Origin: Nodularia spumigena CCY9414
Lineage (GTDB): Bacteria; Cyanobacteriota; Cyanobacteriia; Cyanobacteriales; Nostocaceae
Assembly: GCF_000340565.2 (NCBI RefSeq)
Contig: NZ_CP007203.1
Location: 660,297 to 724,296, forward strand
Length of the DNA: 64,000 bases
Reading direction: 5' to 3'
The first letter of the stretch is position 1; every line of letters starts with the position of its first letter. The position numbers and the translations under genes are program-made. The notes beneath the pieces were generated by a model, which saw nothing but the letters and a program-made list of their open reading frames with translations, was not told where the DNA came from and searched no databases. This document shows, piece by piece, positions 43,773 to 52,368 of the stretch.

Positions 43773-44246
43773 ATGACAGTGAAATCAGGTTTATTTATTG
43801 GCGAGTTAAGCCGTCAGATGGGTATCCCAACACAAACCATTCGCTATTACGAACGGTTGGGACTGCTTAACCCACCGCAGCGAACAGAGTCTCAATATCG
43901 CGTCTATTCAGAAGAAGATGTAGAACGCTTGCAGTTTATTCTCAAAGCCAAGCGCTTCAAGCTTTCTCTCGACGAAATTAAAAAGTTGATTGATATTAGG
44001 ATCTCTGGTATTCTTCCCTGTGCTGACCTGAAGGTAATGGTAAAGAAGCATTTAGATGAATTAGACTATCAGATCCAGGAGATGGCTGCATTACGCGAGA
44101 GTTTAGCTCATCGTTATCAAGAAATTGATACACTGCTTGCAGATCCGTCAAATATACCGAGCAATGAAATTGATCACAGCGCAATCTGTTGGCTTGTAGA
44201 GCGAGAAAACGACATTGCTGATTTGAAGTATGAACACGATTTTTGA
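43773..44246 (+). CDS. MerR-family metal-responsive regulator
   Basis: 157 residues. The winged helix FIGELSRQMGIPTQTIRYYE then RLGLLNPPQRTESQYRVYSE is canonical, followed by DVERLQFILKAKRFKLSLDE and the dimer coiled coil (LKVMVKKHLDELDYQIQEMA). Cys in GILPCADL at the start of the coiled coil and HSAICWLVE near the end sit where MerR and ZntR proteins bind metal. ATG follows an AGGAGG-like site at 43,762. Its target is probably the promoter at 43,179-43,211. The 258-nt gap before it is GGGAGCAGGGAGC repeat debris. Confidence 0.88.
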   Translation: MTVKSGLFIGELSRQMGIPTQTIRYYERLGLLNPPQRTESQYRVYSEEDVERLQFILKAKRFKLSLDEIKKLIDIRISGILPCADLKVMVKKHLDELDYQIQEMAALRESLAHRYQEIDTLLADPSNIPSNEIDHSAICWLVERENDIADLKYEHDF

Positions 44247-44637
44247 TCATGTACAAACCCCTGTAGAGACGTTCCATGTCTACACCTACATTCATACTTG
44301 GTTTCAGCAACACCAGCAAACGATTGACAGTTTATCTGCGGAATGCAGCTAAAGCTGAACAGATGATAAAGTCTTAATAAATCGAAAACCCTTTGATTTA
44401 GTGATAAAATTATCCCAGGTTTAACACCCCTAACGACATATCCACCGCCACATCTCCCGTGCGAGTTAGGTCTAAATTTTTTTTACAGAAAAATGATTAT
44501 CAAAAAGTATATATAGCAATAGTTTCAGTATATCTAGCTCCTGATTTAACCCTCTTGAGACTTTACCCAATATAGGAAATTTTCTCTAATTTTCTACTAC
44601 AATTCTGTCAGAAGCATAACATGAGGAGCCAACTTTA
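44247..44637. other. Intergenic region, no gene seen
   Basis: 391 nt. A fragment of the common GTAGAGACGTTCCATGTCTA repeat lies near 44,262. The rest is AT-rich, with the ribosome site AGGAG (44,624-44,628) of the next gene at its end. Confidence 0.5.
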
Positions 44638-44880
44638 ATGAAGTCAGATAAAAAAATATCAATCGAGGAACTCTCTGATTCGCGCTCGGTGTGGATTGAA
44701 CTAACGGATGAAGAAAGCAAGAAGACAATTGGGGGTTTTCAAGAAAGTAAAAGTGCGTTGAGCCAGAGTTTAGTTGAGGTTGTAACAACTGCGGAAATTC
44801 AACTTTCTCATAAATGGGCTGCAACGCGACTTGGTGATATCGAATTTTCTATCACAATTACCAACGAATATTCTCACTAA
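44638..44880 (+). CDS. Orphan double-glycine-leader peptide
   Basis: 80 residues. The leader-like half EELSDSRSVWIELTDEESKK is acidic and ends in TIGG-F, the double-glycine cleavage motif of peptides exported by bacteriocin-type ABC transporters. The remaining 47 residues (FQESKSALSQSLVEVVTTAE onward) have no Cys. AGGAG lies 9 nt upstream. No modifying enzyme or peptidase-transporter is nearby, so it would rely on machinery elsewhere. RiPP precursor status is inference. Confidence 0.55.
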   Translation: MKSDKKISIEELSDSRSVWIELTDEESKKTIGGFQESKSALSQSLVEVVTTAEIQLSHKWAATRLGDIEFSITITNEYSH

Positions 44881-44958
44881 ACAGAGGACTTAGTTTTCTA
44901 TTTTTACTTTTTGTAAGTAGGGGTTGCTGAAAATACAAGTAGGTTATATTACCAAGTT

Positions 44959-45087
44959 TTACCACATCACAAATTCACGTTGATTCCTATCAAAAAGTGC
45001 ATCTACTGATATTTCTAATCTGTCAGCAGTTATCAATTCTATTTCACAAAATAATTCATCTTCATCACCAAATTTGCCCAAAATCAT
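44959..45087 (-). pseudogene. Truncated retropepsin-like aspartic protease
   Basis: 42 residues: MILGKFGDEDELFCEIELIT then ADRLEISVDALFDRNQREFV. In the cyanobacterial family this block continues as VDALFDTGF with the catalytic Asp; here the Thr-Gly after Asp is gone and the frame ends. The ATG overlaps the stop of the preceding gene (ATGA at 45,084-45,087), so coupling survives although the enzyme does not. Confidence 0.55.
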
Positions 45088-45401
45088 ATCCCACCGGACA
45101 GCCCACTTTCATTAATGCGGAAAACGTGCAGCCTCACATTCGGGTATTTTTCATGTGCCTTATGTGCAACTACTAAGATATCTTCGTTAATAAAATATTC
45201 TCCACTTTCGGGTTCAACTGCCACATACCAGTTATAGTGAGTTTTAATTAATTCTGGTTGTACCTGAGCAAAAATTGACTGACAACGCTGTTTAAATGCT
45301 TGGCGTTCAGTTTTCCATTGGGTTTTCTGGTGTTCTGTCCACTGAATTTCGGGAAAAATTCTTCCCCGGTGTACTCTACGAGTTGACTTCGCTTCAGTCA
45401 T
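45084..45401 (-). CDS. Conserved hypothetical protein upstream of protease remnant
   Basis: 105 residues, basic N terminus (MTEAKSTRRVHRGRIFPEIQ), then WTEHQKTQWKTERQAFKQRC and THYNWYVAVEPESGEYFINE, then KAHEKYPNVRLHVFRINESG. It ends in the ATGA overlap with the aspartic-protease remnant, an arrangement I associate with paired cyanobacterial genes. I do not recognise a fold. Possibly a TA-like or protease-partner module; unknown. Confidence 0.6.
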   Translation of the reverse strand: MTEAKSTRRVHRGRIFPEIQWTEHQKTQWKTERQAFKQRCQSIFAQVQPELIKTHYNWYVAVEPESGEYFINEDILVVAHKAHEKYPNVRLHVFRINESGLSGGI

Positions 45402-45641
45402 AGTTAATTATCTGTTGAGTCCAATATCTATATTTTGCAGCATTTCTGACTTGGGTGAGCGATCGCGATCAAACTTCACTCAGCCCAATATCTACACAAC
45501 AATTCTGCCTATTGCAGGACTGCCATGATTGTCCAGATTTGGGGGTATTTGTCCGAAAACGCTCCGTTGGTGTGGTGGCTTAAGGCCTTGTCAAACATTA
45601 TAATTAACGATACTATACAACTCTAACGACAAAAGCGACAA

Positions 45642-45854
45642 ATGCTCCAAGATGCACAACACAACAATAATGAAGATGAAATTTCATTTCTGACAACTAA
45701 TGAAGTGGCTAATCTTCTTCGTGTTCACCAAAGGACTGTACAACGATGGATATCATCAAATCGTCTTAAAGCTACAAAAATAGGACCAAGAGTTTGGCGT
45801 ATTAAAAAACAAGATTTAGACGATTTTATGGGAATTGATCACAATGAAAATTAA
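45642..45854 (+). CDS. Excisionase-type HTH protein next to R-M genes
   Basis: 70 residues. FLTTNEVANLLRVHQRTVQR then WISSNRLKATKIGPRVWRIK is the MerR-like excisionase (HTH_17) fold with its wing. It begins 236 nt before the methylase and on the same strand, 23 nt between stop and next start. It may act as a controller of the restriction-modification system or as a leftover excisionase of a mobile element. Confidence 0.75.
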   Translation: MLQDAQHNNNEDEISFLTTNEVANLLRVHQRTVQRWISSNRLKATKIGPRVWRIKKQDLDDFMGIDHNEN

Positions 45855-45877
45855 TTACACTAAAAATAGGAGTTGAA

Positions 45878-47191
45878 ATGGCAACAGGTATAACAAAAAA
45901 AAATGGTCATAAAAGTAAAAAACAAAATACAATATCATTCCGCCTAGAATATGAAGGAAAAATCCCTGTAGAAGAGATCCTAAAGACTCAGCCTGCGCGA
46001 CTTCGGCGTATAATTAGCGTAGATAAAAAACCAATAAATCAATTAATTTATGGGGAAAATTTAAGGGTTCTTAGTTCGTTAATAAAAAATGATGCTGTTG
46101 TTGGTAAAGTAGGGTTAATTTATATTGATCCCCCTTACGCAACTGGGAGTAGTTTTGAGTCACGAAAAAGAGACCATGCTTATCATGACATAATGGAAGG
46201 TGCGGAATATTTAGAATTTCTGCGTCAACGCCTTATTTTATTAAGAGAACTTTTATCTGAAGAAGGTTCTATATATGTGCATTTAGATCAAAATATGGCT
46301 TGTGCTGTAAAAATTATAATGGACGAAATTTTTGGAACCAAAAATTTTCGCAATTGGATTACTAGAAAAAAATGTAATCCTAAAAACTATACACGTAATC
46401 AGTATGGAAACATTGCAGACTATATTCTATTTTATACAAAAACAGAAAATTATGTATGGAATCAGCAATTTGATCCTTGGACTGAAAATACTGCGAAGAA
46501 GGAGTATCAATATGTTGAAGAACGCACTGGAAGAATTTATAAAAAAGTTCCCATTCATGCGCCAGGTGTAAGAAAAGGCGCAACAGGCCAACCTTGGAGA
46601 GGAATGCTGCCGCCTCCTGGTAAACACTGGCAATATACTCCTCAAACTTTAGATGAAATGGATACACGAGGAGAAATCTACTGGTCTTCTACAGGAAATC
46701 CCAGAAGAAAAGTTTATTTAGATAATAGTCAAGGTATTTCCGTTCAAGATATCTGGCTGAATTTTAAGGATGCTCATAATCAAAATATAAAAATTACTGG
46801 CTATCCCACAGAAAAAAATTTAGATTTTATCAAAAGAATAATTCTAGCCTCATCTAACCCAGGAGACCTTGTTCTAGATGCCTTTGCTGGAAGTGGAACT
46901 ACTGTAGCCGTAGCTGAAGAGCTAGGCAGAAAATGGATAGCCATTGATAACTCATCACTAGCTATAACTACAATAGTTCAACGTTTAGTTAAAGGAACTG
47001 AAGCAATGGGCGACTTCGTTAATAGAAATAATCCTACTAAATATGAACAACAAAGCTTAATTAATACAAATCGAATTTTACATACTGGTCTGGATTTATA
47101 TTTTGAGGAAACACCTGAGTTAGAGTTAATCTCTGATACTGCGATAAAAAATTGGAATAGCCAACTTAACTGTCAAGCCAATCTTTTGTAA
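45878..47191 (+). CDS. Type II N6-adenine DNA methyltransferase, beta class
   Basis: 437 residues. The catalytic motif IV VGLIYIDPPYATGSSFES precedes the SAM motif DLVLDAFAGSGTTVAVAEEL near residue 330, the order of beta-class amino methylases. INQLIYGENLRVLSSLI and EYLEFLRQRLILLRELLSEE are standard blocks, and the region from KKCNPKNYTRNQYGN to PPPGKHWQY is the likely target-recognition part. AGGAG lies 7 nt upstream. Its 3' end overlaps the convergent endonuclease gene by 26 bp. Confidence 0.9.
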   Translation: MATGITKKNGHKSKKQNTISFRLEYEGKIPVEEILKTQPARLRRIISVDKKPINQLIYGENLRVLSSLIKNDAVVGKVGLIYIDPPYATGSSFESRKRDHAYHDIMEGAEYLEFLRQRLILLRELLSEEGSIYVHLDQNMACAVKIIMDEIFGTKNFRNWITRKKCNPKNYTRNQYGNIADYILFYTKTENYVWNQQFDPWTENTAKKEYQYVEERTGRIYKKVPIHAPGVRKGATGQPWRGMLPPPGKHWQYTPQTLDEMDTRGEIYWSSTGNPRRKVYLDNSQGISVQDIWLNFKDAHNQNIKITGYPTEKNLDFIKRIILASSNPGDLVLDAFAGSGTTVAVAEELGRKWIAIDNSSLAITTIVQRLVKGTEAMGDFVNRNNPTKYEQQSLINTNRILHTGLDLYFEETPELELISDTAIKNWNSQLNCQANLL

Positions 47192-48029
47192 ATCTATCGT
47201 CAAGCATTTTCAAGGTACACACCATTATTCTACCGTTCCCGTTGCTTTCCAGGCTAGCGTAATCGTTCCACATAGAACCTAGAAGTAATCCTGGTCCATC
47301 ATTCAGAAAAAACACTTTTAAAGGGACTTCATAGGTATCAGCATATTTAAAAATATCTGTTATTTTATCTCGATTACCACCTGTTCGATCATCTTCTTGC
47401 GAGCCTCCTCTGTCAGAGTCATAACGAGCAAATCCAACTACCAATGGAGTTCCATCTAATCGAGATATCAGAATATCAGCTGGAGTTTTAGTTTCCCAAT
47501 TGTCTAAAACCTCATTAAGCATTACATCTCTTCCACCCCGAATCGGTCCTTGAATTAGGTAATGTTCTCCAAAAGTTTTACGAAAATGTGAGAAAAAAGC
47601 TTCTGTCAAGTCATAACCTTTTTGTCCTCGTGTCTTCTGTTCTAAAAGAATTGCCATCAGAGCTTCATCAGGGATTGGGCGAGCTTTTAATTTTTTCCTA
47701 ACCTCATCTAAATTACGGAATCTATCACCAAAATCATCAATTATACTCAATATTTTTGTCTTCCTCTTAATCATTTCAACTGAAGTATCAGGTGATACGT
47801 ACCTGCGAAATATTCTAAGAAGTTGAATTCGTAGCGGATCAGGATCTTCTGTAATAAGTTCAAGTAAGTTTGCAGAACTTTCCGCTTGATTTACCAATTC
47901 TGTAAAGCGCTCTAGAACTTTTTCATAGAGTATTTTAGCTTCATCTAAAGAATCTGGGTAGAATGCTGAGTCAAATATAGTAATCCATTTAGATGCTGTT
48001 GCTTTGTAACTACTGAATGGATTAAACAC
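47166..48029 (-). CDS. Type II restriction endonuclease, convergent with its methylase
   Basis: 287 residues from a GTG at 48,029 preceded by GGAG; a TTG start at 48,062 is an alternative. RKTKILSIIDDFGDRFRNLD, then ALMAILLEQKTRGQKGYDLT, then the candidate nuclease core GGRDVMLNEVL and KTPADILISRLDGTPLVVGF then ARYDSDRGGSQEDDRTGGNR. The acidic residues around PADILI and VVGFARYDSDR could form a PD-(D/E)XK-like site. Identification rests on these and on its place beside the methylase. Target sequence cannot be read from the sequence. Confidence 0.72.
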   Translation of the reverse strand: MFNPFSSYKATASKWITIFDSAFYPDSLDEAKILYEKVLERFTELVNQAESSANLLELITEDPDPLRIQLLRIFRRYVSPDTSVEMIKRKTKILSIIDDFGDRFRNLDEVRKKLKARPIPDEALMAILLEQKTRGQKGYDLTEAFFSHFRKTFGEHYLIQGPIRGGRDVMLNEVLDNWETKTPADILISRLDGTPLVVGFARYDSDRGGSQEDDRTGGNRDKITDIFKYADTYEVPLKVFFLNDGPGLLLGSMWNDYASLESNGNGRIMVCTLKMLDDRFTKDWLDS

Positions 48030-48188
48030 AACAATAAATCTCCGTTGCCATAATGAATACAATTAATCCAGTATAAACGGCATTGATCAGATATCCGAGT
48101 TAAATCCTGCAATAAATTTTCAACCCCTGATCCTGCATGGGTTTTCTCATTTGCAAATGAATACTTATTTTAATTAAGAGGAAAACAA

Positions 48189-48386
48189 ATGATGACACCA
48201 ATTGAGTTGAGAAACAAAGGTTATCAGATTTTAGTAGAAAATTTGGGTCAAGTAGATGCTATTCGCTTTTTACAACAAGCTGGATGGGGAAGCGGTGACT
48301 ATACACAGGAAAGAAAGGAAACTTTAGCTAAAGTAACAAGAGAAAAGTTTTGGGAAGACCTGAAGCGAATTAGAAATAAAGGGTGA
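48189..48386 (+). CDS. Small antitoxin-like protein
   Basis: 65 residues: MMTPIELRNKGYQILVENLG then QVDAIRFLQQAGWGSGDYTQ and ERKETLAKVTREKFWEDLKR. This small helical protein recurs in cyanobacteria, often before a toxin-like gene, but none follows here. AAGAGG lies upstream of the start. Treat as a conserved orphan, possibly an antitoxin. Confidence 0.6.
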   Translation: MMTPIELRNKGYQILVENLGQVDAIRFLQQAGWGSGDYTQERKETLAKVTREKFWEDLKRIRNKG

Positions 48387-48702
48387 GTTAAGAGGGTTAT
48401 TCAATAGGGATTAATTTTTTTGCTAGATGAAACAAATGATGGTGCGTTGCGCTACGCGACAACACACCCTACAAATAAGGATTTTGAGTAAATTTAATCA
48501 TTTGTGTGTACACCGTAGCTTAAACCACAAGAGAAGCCACTGGCGCGCGATCGCTCATCGTCAAGACTAGCTGTAAAATATATGGTTACAGGAAAAATAT
48601 CCTGCTGAATACCGCCAAAATTGAATAGATGTGTAAATCAGGTGATTTTGACCTTGGTTCTGTAGTATTTTTGGTGCAAGCCTGTCTTAAACAGATCATC
48701 CG
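48387..48702. other. Intergenic region before psb32
   Basis: 316 nt. It carries a GGTGCGTTGCGC...ACAACACACC hairpin (about 48,441-48,471) of the dispersed type seen at 3518-3588 and one GCGATCGC octamer. The psb32 promoter should lie in its second half; no clear boxes seen. Confidence 0.5.
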
Positions 48703-49434
48703 ATGAAACAGATCCTTAACGAAATATTTAGTCTTAAAAAATACCTACTTCGGCTAGTTGTACCCTTACTGATGGTAGTTCTGGGTGCTTCCGTGTTTGT
48801 CTCACCTGCATTAGCTACAGGTGTATATCAAATCCCAAATCTGAGCGGAAACAACTGGGTTTTAGATCAAAGTGACATTATTAGTCGCGTCAACGAAGGT
48901 AAAATCAACAGTACCTTTGAGGATTTGGCAAAAAAAACAGGTAACGAAGTCAGATTTGTGACTATTCGTCGCCTCGATTACGGTGAAACACCAGCAAGTT
49001 TTACTCAAGAACTGTTTGAAAAATGGTTTCCTACACCAGCAGAACAAGCTAATCAAACATTGTTGGTACTGGATACTGTTACCAACGGTACTGCTATTGT
49101 GACTGGTGAAGAAGTTAAGCCCTTGTTGACTGACTCTATCGCCGAAAGTGTGGTTTCAGAAACTATGGGTATACCCATAAGAGATGGTAATAAATACAAC
49201 CAAGCTTTTGTGGATGCAAGCGATCGCCTGCTCGCCGTCCTCTCTGGTGAACCAGATCCAGGACCACCGGAAGTTACTGAAACTGTGCAGGTAGAAGGTA
49301 CTTTCACCAAAGCCGAAGATACGGATCAAGGTAACGCTACTGCTTGGGTAGTAGGACTTTTAATTGCCGCTACCGTGATCCCGATGGCTACTTACTTTGT
49401 TTACCAGGTAAACCAACCATCATCTGAAGGCTAA
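48703..49434 (+). CDS. psb32: TPM-domain protein, Psb32-like
   Basis: 243 residues. A signal/anchor (LVVPLLMVVLGASVFVSPAL-ATG) is followed by the TPM domain: WVLDQSDIISRVNEGKINST, FEDLAKKTGNEVRFVTIRRL, ELFEKWFPTPAEQANQTLLV, DTVTNGTAIVTGEEVKPLLT and YNQAFVDASDRLLAVLSGE. A C-terminal membrane helix (AWVVGLLIAATVIPMATYFV) ends the protein. This two-anchor layout matches cyanobacterial Psb32, implicated in photosystem II repair at the thylakoid lumen side. Confidence 0.85.
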   Translation: MKQILNEIFSLKKYLLRLVVPLLMVVLGASVFVSPALATGVYQIPNLSGNNWVLDQSDIISRVNEGKINSTFEDLAKKTGNEVRFVTIRRLDYGETPASFTQELFEKWFPTPAEQANQTLLVLDTVTNGTAIVTGEEVKPLLTDSIAESVVSETMGIPIRDGNKYNQAFVDASDRLLAVLSGEPDPGPPEVTETVQVEGTFTKAEDTDQGNATAWVVGLLIAATVIPMATYFVYQVNQPSSEG

Positions 49435-49440
49435 CTCTAA

Positions 49441-49485
49441 CAGTTATCAGTTATCAGTGAACAGTTATCAACTAACTGTTCACTG
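49441..49485. repeat. Short tandem heptamers, CAGTTAT type
   Basis: CAGTTATCAGTTATCAGTGA and a following AACAGTTATCAACTAACTGTT form repeats plus a weak hairpin between psb32 and the convergent hypothetical. The same heptamer is found at 52,161-52,191. Confidence 0.7.
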
Positions 49486-49487
49486 AT

Positions 49488-49877
49488 TTAATCTTGAATA
49501 TACTCTTGCCCTGACACTAAAGCCACCTCAGCCCGGAGAAATTCGCGCCCTAAATAAGCCGCATGGTCTAAAAAAGTGACTGGACAGGGCTGAGTTTCTT
49601 CAAAAATCTTTACACAAAGTTCCTTAGCCGTCCTTCCACTAAAAACCGTTGTGTGAGTTCGTTCCACTTTCCCCCTAGCAGGAATTACCTTACCGGTTTC
49701 GGGATCGACGGCTAAACCTTTCTCATCAATCACATTTGTGAAATGCTTGGCGTAAATTAACCCTGCGCCTCGATCTAAATAGATAATGAAATATCCGCCG
49801 GGGTCAAGTTCAATATAACGTTGAGAAAGTTTATTATCAATTGCTGCCAAATCTTCAAGTATTAAATCCATAAACAT
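49488..49877 (-). CDS. DUF4346-like conserved protein
   Basis: 129 residues: LSQRYIELDPGGYFIIYLDR, then GAGLIYAKHFTNVIDEKGLA then VDPETGKVIPARG, then FSGRTAKELCVKIFEETQPC and DHAAYLGREFLRAEVALVSG. The E-L-D-P-x-G-Y-F-I-I-Y and D-P-x-T-G blocks fit DUF4346 as I know it. No catalytic residues known. It ends near the ktr genes on the same strand with 75 nt between. Confidence 0.7.
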   Translation of the reverse strand: MFMDLILEDLAAIDNKLSQRYIELDPGGYFIIYLDRGAGLIYAKHFTNVIDEKGLAVDPETGKVIPARGKVERTHTTVFSGRTAKELCVKIFEETQPCPVTFLDHAAYLGREFLRAEVALVSGQEYIQD

Positions 49878-49952
49878 TCAAAAAAGCAAACTTGTTTCTA
49901 CTGGTTTTTTACACCCATATCAAGTGTAATTCTTATCTTCCATTTATCTAAT

Positions 49953-50648
49953 TCAAATCGGCAAGCGATTAATATCTTTGTTATGGCCAATCACCACCAT
50001 TGCTGTACCCCGTTCTAGACGCTTAGTGGGTTCGGGATTGATTTTAAATTTACCATCCTGACTCACGGCTAGTAAATTCAAGCCATAGCGGTTACGCAGT
50101 TGCAATTCCGAGATGGTTCGACCGTGGAATTCATCAGGGACAATCATCTCGACAATACTGTTTTCTGGGTCGAGGTCAAATCGGTCTAAAATAGATGGTT
50201 TAGTGAGCGATCGCGCTAGGGCGCAACCTGCTTCAAATTCGGGAAACACTACATGATCTGCACCCACTCGTTTTAACAGCTTACGGTGAACTTCACTAGA
50301 AGCTTTAGCCACTACATGAGGTACACCACCCTCTTTCACATTCAAAGTAGTGATAATACTTTCTTGAATGTAGTTACCAATAGCGATGATTACCGTATCA
50401 AATTCAAATATTCCCGCTTCTTTAAGAGCAGCTGGTTCAGTTGAGTCTAGCTGTAAAGCATGACCAACCATCTCTTCATGTAATGCATCTGATACAAGCT
50501 TTTCATCAACATCTGTGGCCAGTACTTGATAACCCAATTTATGTAACGTTGAACATACTGATCTACCAAAACGACCCAACCCAATTACAGCAAATTGGTG
50601 GTTATCTCGACGTAAACTGCGAAAAAAGCCTATCGATGACAGATTCAC
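49953..50648 (-). CDS. ktrA: Ktr/Trk potassium channel regulatory subunit
   Basis: 231 residues from a GTG at 50,648, chosen because AAGGAT lies just upstream and the nucleotide-binding strand follows. FAVIGLGRFGRSVCSTLHKL is the RCK/TrkA-N NAD(H)/nucleotide motif, with VLATDVDEKLV, DTVIIAIGNYIQESIITTLN and a TrkA-C domain (IVEMIVPDEFHGRTISELQL). It gates the membrane subunit encoded 173 nt upstream. Confidence 0.88.
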   Translation of the reverse strand: MNLSSIGFFRSLRRDNHQFAVIGLGRFGRSVCSTLHKLGYQVLATDVDEKLVSDALHEEMVGHALQLDSTEPAALKEAGIFEFDTVIIAIGNYIQESIITTLNVKEGGVPHVVAKASSEVHRKLLKRVGADHVVFPEFEAGCALARSLTKPSILDRFDLDPENSIVEMIVPDEFHGRTISELQLRNRYGLNLLAVSQDGKFKINPEPTKRLERGTAMVVIGHNKDINRLPI

Positions 50649-50821
50649 ATTTGTTATCCTTATTTTCGCTACCTGGGGATAGGGTAAAAACGATGACACT
50701 AAAATTTGTTAAAAGTTTTAGTTTTTTGCCTACTCATTCATATTTTATCAGTAGACGTTACTGACATTGATTGATTAATTAGCCATTAATTAACATTCCA
50801 TCACCCTCTCTACCTAATCAG

Positions 50822-52156
50822 CTATCCCACAAGTAAACTTTCTTCAGGATAGTGTACCCTACTGGGGCGGGGGTCTCCTAGTACAGCAGCCATTAGCAGT
50901 AAAACACCGACTCGTCCCACATACATTGTCACAATTAGAATCAGTTTGGCTGGTACTGAGACGCTACTCGTGATTCCTGTGGAAAGCCCTACAGTCGCAA
51001 AGGCTGATACAACTTCAAACAGCAGTTGAATAAAATTTAATTCTGGATCTGTGAGGGAAATTAAAATTGTAGAGAACAGCACCATAGCGACAGAACCAAC
51101 TAAAACAGCAACAGCTTTTAATATCAAAGATATGGCGATTTTGCGTTCATATAATAAAACTTCTTCCTTGCCTTGAAGAATTGATTTTGTACAGCTGGTG
51201 AGAACTCTCACGGTTGTAGTCTTTATACCTCCTCCTGTGCCACTGGGACTAGCACCAATAAACATAAATGCAATGGTAATAAATAAACCAGCCGTGGTCA
51301 TTTGACTGACATCAATGCTATTAAAACCAGCAGTTCTGGTAGTAACTGATTGAAACCAAGCTGCTAGTAACTGGGTAGGTAAATTCAGTGAACCAAATGT
51401 TTCTCTATTTTTTGTTTCTATGAGAAAAAATGCGATTGTGCCGATAAATAAAAGTATTAAAGTTGTGCTTGATGCGACTTTAAAATCTAAAGAAAAAACT
51501 AAATTGGTGGTTTTTTTGAGCAGGCGATCGCGCACCCAAAGATACACTTCTAATATTACCTGATAACCAATACCGCCAAAAATTATCAACATGGTAATAG
51601 TGAAAACCACTAACCCAGATGACTGATATCCCACTAAACTATCTGAGAATAAACTAAAGCCGGCATTATTCCAAGCCGAAATACTATGAAAGATCGCCAG
51701 CCAAAGTCCTTCATTCCAGCCAAAATCGGGAACAAATGCCGGGAGAAGTAACAAAATGCCTGTAATTTCAAAAATCATCGTTGTGGCAATAATTGACCGG
51801 ATCACTTGAGCGCTACCTTGCATTCCCGGTCGATCTAAAGTTTGTTGAATGGCTAATTTGTGCCGCAGGTTAAATTTCCGCCCCACGAGCATAATCAGAA
51901 AGGTGGTGGTTGTCATATACCCCAAGCCGCCGATTTGAGCTAACAGCAAAATACACAACTGACCCCAAAAAGAAAAATCAGTCCCAGTATCAACTACAGC
52001 TAACCCCGTGACACAAACGGCGGAGGTGGCTGTAAATAGCGCCACAATGGGGTCATTCCAATTACCACTGCTAGTAGAGAAAGGCATCATCAGCAGGATA
52101 GTCCCCACGGTGATCACAGCTAAAAATCCCAAGCAAACTGTGCGAGAAACGGTCAT
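50822..52156 (-). CDS. ktrB: Ktr/Trk-type potassium uptake membrane subunit
   Basis: 444 residues with about eight membrane helices arranged as four M1-P-M2 repeats. Pore loops are visible: ATSAVCVTGLAVVDTG, ISAWNNAGFSLFSD, SVTTRTAGFNSIDVSQM, and SAFATVGLSTGITSSVS, each with the single conserved Gly used by the KtrB/TrkH filter. GGGIKTTTVRV is the intramembrane gate region. Together with the RCK subunit it forms a Na-dependent K uptake system. Same strand and order as ktrB-ktrA operons. Confidence 0.92.
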   Translation of the reverse strand: MTVSRTVCLGFLAVITVGTILLMMPFSTSSGNWNDPIVALFTATSAVCVTGLAVVDTGTDFSFWGQLCILLLAQIGGLGYMTTTTFLIMLVGRKFNLRHKLAIQQTLDRPGMQGSAQVIRSIIATTMIFEITGILLLLPAFVPDFGWNEGLWLAIFHSISAWNNAGFSLFSDSLVGYQSSGLVVFTITMLIIFGGIGYQVILEVYLWVRDRLLKKTTNLVFSLDFKVASSTTLILLFIGTIAFFLIETKNRETFGSLNLPTQLLAAWFQSVTTRTAGFNSIDVSQMTTAGLFITIAFMFIGASPSGTGGGIKTTTVRVLTSCTKSILQGKEEVLLYERKIAISLILKAVAVLVGSVAMVLFSTILISLTDPELNFIQLLFEVVSAFATVGLSTGITSSVSVPAKLILIVTMYVGRVGVLLLMAAVLGDPRPSRVHYPEESLLVG

Positions 52157-52160
52157 AATC

Positions 52161-52191
52161 AGTTATCAGTTATCAGTTATCAGTTATCAGT
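52161..52191. repeat. Short tandem heptamers, AGTTATC type
   Basis: Four units of AGTTATC in tandem directly upstream of ktrB, in the 212-nt divergent gap to the tocopherol methyltransferase. Confidence 0.85.
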
Positions 52192-52368
52192 CAAGAAACA
52201 TAATTGGGTTGAAATCCCACACCTGATGCCTTGATCAGTGTTCACTGTTCACTGTTCACGGATTTAACACCCCTGGAATCAAAAACACTCTTATTCAATT
52301 AAAAACACACATGGTAGCCTACCAGTATGTTTATTTAAATTCGGCATTGTTTTAACACTGCTTTCTTC

